Virus record (IMG/VR): IMGVR_UViG_3300042542_005279
Location: 1 to 64,000 of that record
DNA: 64,000 bases
From: a virus
Strand: one strand, 5' to 3'
Under the pieces are notes generated by a model. That model ran no database searches. It was not told where the DNA came from and was given only the letters and a program-made list of their open reading frames with translations. This document shows positions 62,701 to 64,000 of this stretch, in pieces (position 1 is the first letter of the stretch; each line of letters opens with the position of its first letter). Position numbers and translations under genes: made by a program.

Positions 62701-64000
62701 CCCCATTTGGTCCTCTTTCACATAATGGTAAATCTTGAACATTGAATCCTGGTTTTTTTGAATCTTTCCATGCCAAGTTTTCAATAGAAAACATATATTT
62801 TTTAACGTTTCCCTCTCCTAACCATGATGGTGTAGGTCCGTTTTCAACAACTTTTGTTGGATAAATGTTCAAATTATAAGTGTTATCCAAAACAGAGTAT
62901 GAAAATCTTCTACCGAAATTTGTAATGCCATCAGATTTTTGTAACCTATCATATGTTGCGTAAGGTGAATCTTTGGTAAAAATTCTACAGTATTCTGTTC
63001 CAACTTCGGCTTTACCATTTACATAAGTTACTTTTTGAACTTTAGAACCTTTTGTTATATTTCTATATCCATCATTGAATATTCTACTTACTTGGTTTAT
63101 CGCGTTTCCGACATGTTTAAATCTTGCCTCACCTTGTAATCTATCCGCAGCATCAATTAATCTTTGTGTATCATCTAAAATTGAACCCGGTTTGAAGTTA
63201 ATTGATGTAGAATAAAATGAACTATTTCCTGCTTTGTACTTTGGCGAAACCCAAATTAAATCACTTTCTATATTTCCTTGGTCAATAAGGGCACTTGACC
63301 TAAGACCAAAATTAATACGACTTTCATTTCCTTCGTAATCTTTACCCAACACATCAGGACCCAATACTATTGCTTGAGTATCTCTACCATAGTTATCAAT
63401 AGGTGTTTGATTAATTGGTGATGTAGCAAAACTTGGTTCAGATGTGATTGAACCAACATAATAAGCACCTGGTAGTTGTAATCCAAAATTATCTAATATG
63501 TTATTAACACCAGTGGTTAAAATATTTCCTAACAATCCTGATGCAGTACTATCACCATAAGCGGGTCTGAAAATGTTGTAAGAAAGGTTTGCGAACATCA
63601 AACCTTTTTGACCATCGTTTGTATTTTCTAAAAATATTTGTGAAGGAGTAATCGCCCTTGTTAAAGAACCATTAAATATACCACCGACAGTTGTACTTCT
63701 ACCGGCAACAAGATTAATTACTTCACCTAAAGTATCGGTTGTTCTTTTATTTAAACCGTCTAAAAAGTAATCACCTGGTATTGGTGATGCTGGTACATAT
63801 GTTCCTGCTAACTTACTTATGAACGTATCATTAACATCAGGAGTTGTGATTTTGAAACTTACTGAATTATCGTTTTGTAAAGATTGGTCTATGAAAAAGG
63901 CATCGGTTTCTAATAAAGATTTTTTCAGAACTTGAGCACCTATTTTTGCCAAATAAGAGTCATTACTTAAAGGTCCTTTATTACCAACAGGGTTTGGACT
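59705..64000 (-). CDS. Giant tail protein with OmpA-like domain, 5' end beyond the window
   Basis: The frame remains open to the window edge (SPNPVGNKGPLSNDSYLAKIG), so at least 1431 residues are present and the true start lies outside; an internal TTG at 63952 is not needed. A segment GRIMWFPPYDLKF ... FLGRPEPVYTYRSTSRNGTLSW (about residues 445-475) looks like a conserved tail-assembly signature I cannot name. At about 670-740 there is an OmpA-like stretch (MTINIKGCASASASVDYNNK, LALRRIKSVKKLL), normally a peptidoglycan-binding fold. It shares the unit with the LysM-like and hub-like genes. Probably a baseplate or tail-tip protein contacting the cell wall. Confidence 0.78.
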   Translation of the reverse strand, partial: SPNPVGNKGPLSNDSYLAKIGAQVLKKSLLETDAFFIDQSLQNDNSVSFKITTPDVNDTFISKLAGTYVPASPIPGDYFLDGLNKRTTDTLGEVINLVAGRSTTVGGIFNGSLTRAITPSQIFLENTNDGQKGLMFANLSYNIFRPAYGDSTASGLLGNILTTGVNNILDNFGLQLPGAYYVGSITSEPSFATSPINQTPIDNYGRDTQAIVLGPDVLGKDYEGNESRINFGLRSSALIDQGNIESDLIWVSPKYKAGNSSFYSTSINFKPGSILDDTQRLIDAADRLQGEARFKHVGNAINQVSRIFNDGYRNITKGSKVQKVTYVNGKAEVGTEYCRIFTKDSPYATYDRLQKSDGITNFGRRFSYSVLDNTYNLNIYPTKVVENGPTPSWLGEGNVKKYMFSIENLAWKDSKKPGFNVQDLPLCERGPNGGRIMWFPPYDLKFNDNSTANWQDTTFLGRPEPVYTYRSTSRNGTLSWKIVVDHPSVLNLIVDKILTNELDSNADKVIESFFAGCQTYDLYDFATRFSNVSLNDLQYIQEILSNATPAEAINITNSIATNPTESEPGPNVVTQTKTDTITPTAFPKDEFLGYGFYFDNDTPKETEPSSFQSYYEAYIAKKSTYVQKTIEPDKNSVGQFFDDIIINNYEKITNSNDGFILKIYDFFNRKQIKNMTINIKGCASASASVDYNNKLALRRIKSVKKLLETYEISSGDTKISLKDFLPKITINDEALGETATEVSPKGNSSFRTVAACTSNPVINGNTITGPNSIYLLPSMSCRSVFISDITTTLEDPIEVQTTVEVTLPPSNVPETNKLKILPNKGSQVSEPVFETIRQQGLSKKILRLLLSECNYFQAIEETSPFLYRSLKQKLKFFEPTFHSTTPEGLNSRITFLNQCLRPGDTIPTIGADGRPVYNDAVNTAFGRPPVLVLRIGDFYNTKIIPRNLQFSYEPLILDMNREGIGIQPMIANVTLSFDFIGGSGLARPVEDLQNALSFNYYANTEIYDERAVATEDVSKLDAIVEKGLLDKEVPPPQPQNKIQNPGGSTIGEILSTSYDGEFFTGKISYRKVMKEFFDELEVYFKSVNSTCEAITKNYNFYVWQYTDKEREYKEGEFPNTGTTEIYGKPKNLDKTFDDRFNFVINQINKETNVLVAKFVEKGFKEPVIKQLKSKMIDFINQKIKSNFVAGITQQLLPLYEQQQKVINFIDKMNLVYGENDGQIKTDGSALPYQLSGNSMFDIKSDLEKVAVDLDEFIVSLGDNKIITPSNNFLLVPDNNIPDPDVESDFFMIISQTFTDKNKLQEFSDFVFPNNMIGGIEVDNPKKPKKFLNDILGLDFGDAFNLVFGKSFYDRYRQAKNNLDKIPTNFFGGSNLPRKFKTYGNFKLSSLSNDRKVNFTSNVPNADEVKEKLLNLYKSVPSQGAKFNGKIL

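Noticed and set aside
63950-63952. TTG as the start of the giant tail gene
   Set aside because: The frame stays open for 16 more codons to the window edge, so the gene most likely begins outside the window.
1-64000. tRNA genes, CRISPR arrays or insertion sequences
   Set aside because: No cloverleaf-like sequence, regularly spaced repeat array or transposase was noticed by eye. Gaps between genes are too short for most of these; a tRNA scan would settle it.

Overview
The window reads as part of the genome of a large contractile-tailed phage (myovirus) with a T4-like replication and baseplate gene set. The host is probably a member of the Bacteroidota, most likely a flavobacterium. Evidence for the phage: a T4-type replisome and recombination set (gp41-like helicase, gp61-like primase, UvsX, gp32-like SSB, gp46/gp47, RNase H-like 5' exonuclease), baseplate genes (gp6, gp25, gp53-like, hub-like) and an amidase endolysin. 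Evidence for the host group: SprB-type adhesin repeats in a tail protein, a Bacteroidota-type Hc1 histone-like protein, promoters of the TTTG/TAnnTTTG type, very few Shine-Dalgarno sequences, and low GC (about one third by eye). No major capsid, portal, terminase, tail sheath or tube gene and no tRNA was recognised, so the complete genome must be considerably longer than 64 kb.

Layout. (1) 1-9.7 kb: a truncated dnaJ; a tight cluster of small overlapping genes that includes a histone H1-like protein; two probable virion-associated proteins, one with a zinc ribbon and two EF-hand-like loops; a probable lysis region (amidase plus membrane proteins); and a sigma-70 family factor co-transcribed with an uncharacterised partner. 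(2) 9.7-17.3 kb: a plus-strand acidic gene, then a minus-strand DNA metabolism run with gp46, gp47, a RecB-like nuclease, a DnaG-type primase and small accessory genes. (3) 17.4-34.5 kb: a host-recognition region of tail, fibre and adhesin proteins with SprB-like repeats, Thr/Pro linkers and duplicated Cys-containing modules. Two of these genes lie on the plus strand, next to a RuvC-like resolvase. (4) 34.5-42.4 kb: a giant tail protein, then gp6-like and gp25-like baseplate wedge genes. (5) 43-51.9 kb: nucleotide and DNA metabolism (NrdA, NrdB, helicase, 5' nuclease, UvsX, SSB). (6) 52-64 kb: a coiled-coil protein with a Pro/Ala-rich linker, a giant hub-like protein, a LysM/gp53-like protein and a giant tail protein with an OmpA-like domain that runs off the window end.

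Regulation. Two host-type promoters were found, in front of the sigma-factor operon and in front of the SSB gene. Separately, the coding-strand heptamer TATTTAT lies in short gaps just upstream of at least 13 genes on both strands. A simple reading is that host RNA polymerase transcribes the sigma operon first and the phage sigma factor then recognises TATTTAT. That is inference. In several cases the motif is only 4-6 nt from the start codon, so it may instead act on RNA or translation. Clear hairpin terminators follow the SSB, NrdA and 51.6-kb genes, and one separates the convergent genes at 10.4 kb.

The most original material is the TATTTAT element with its candidate sigma factor, the adhesin-like tail region that resembles host gliding adhesins, a hairpin built over a start codon at 2.83 kb, and several conserved-looking proteins of unknown function that carry distinctive motifs.
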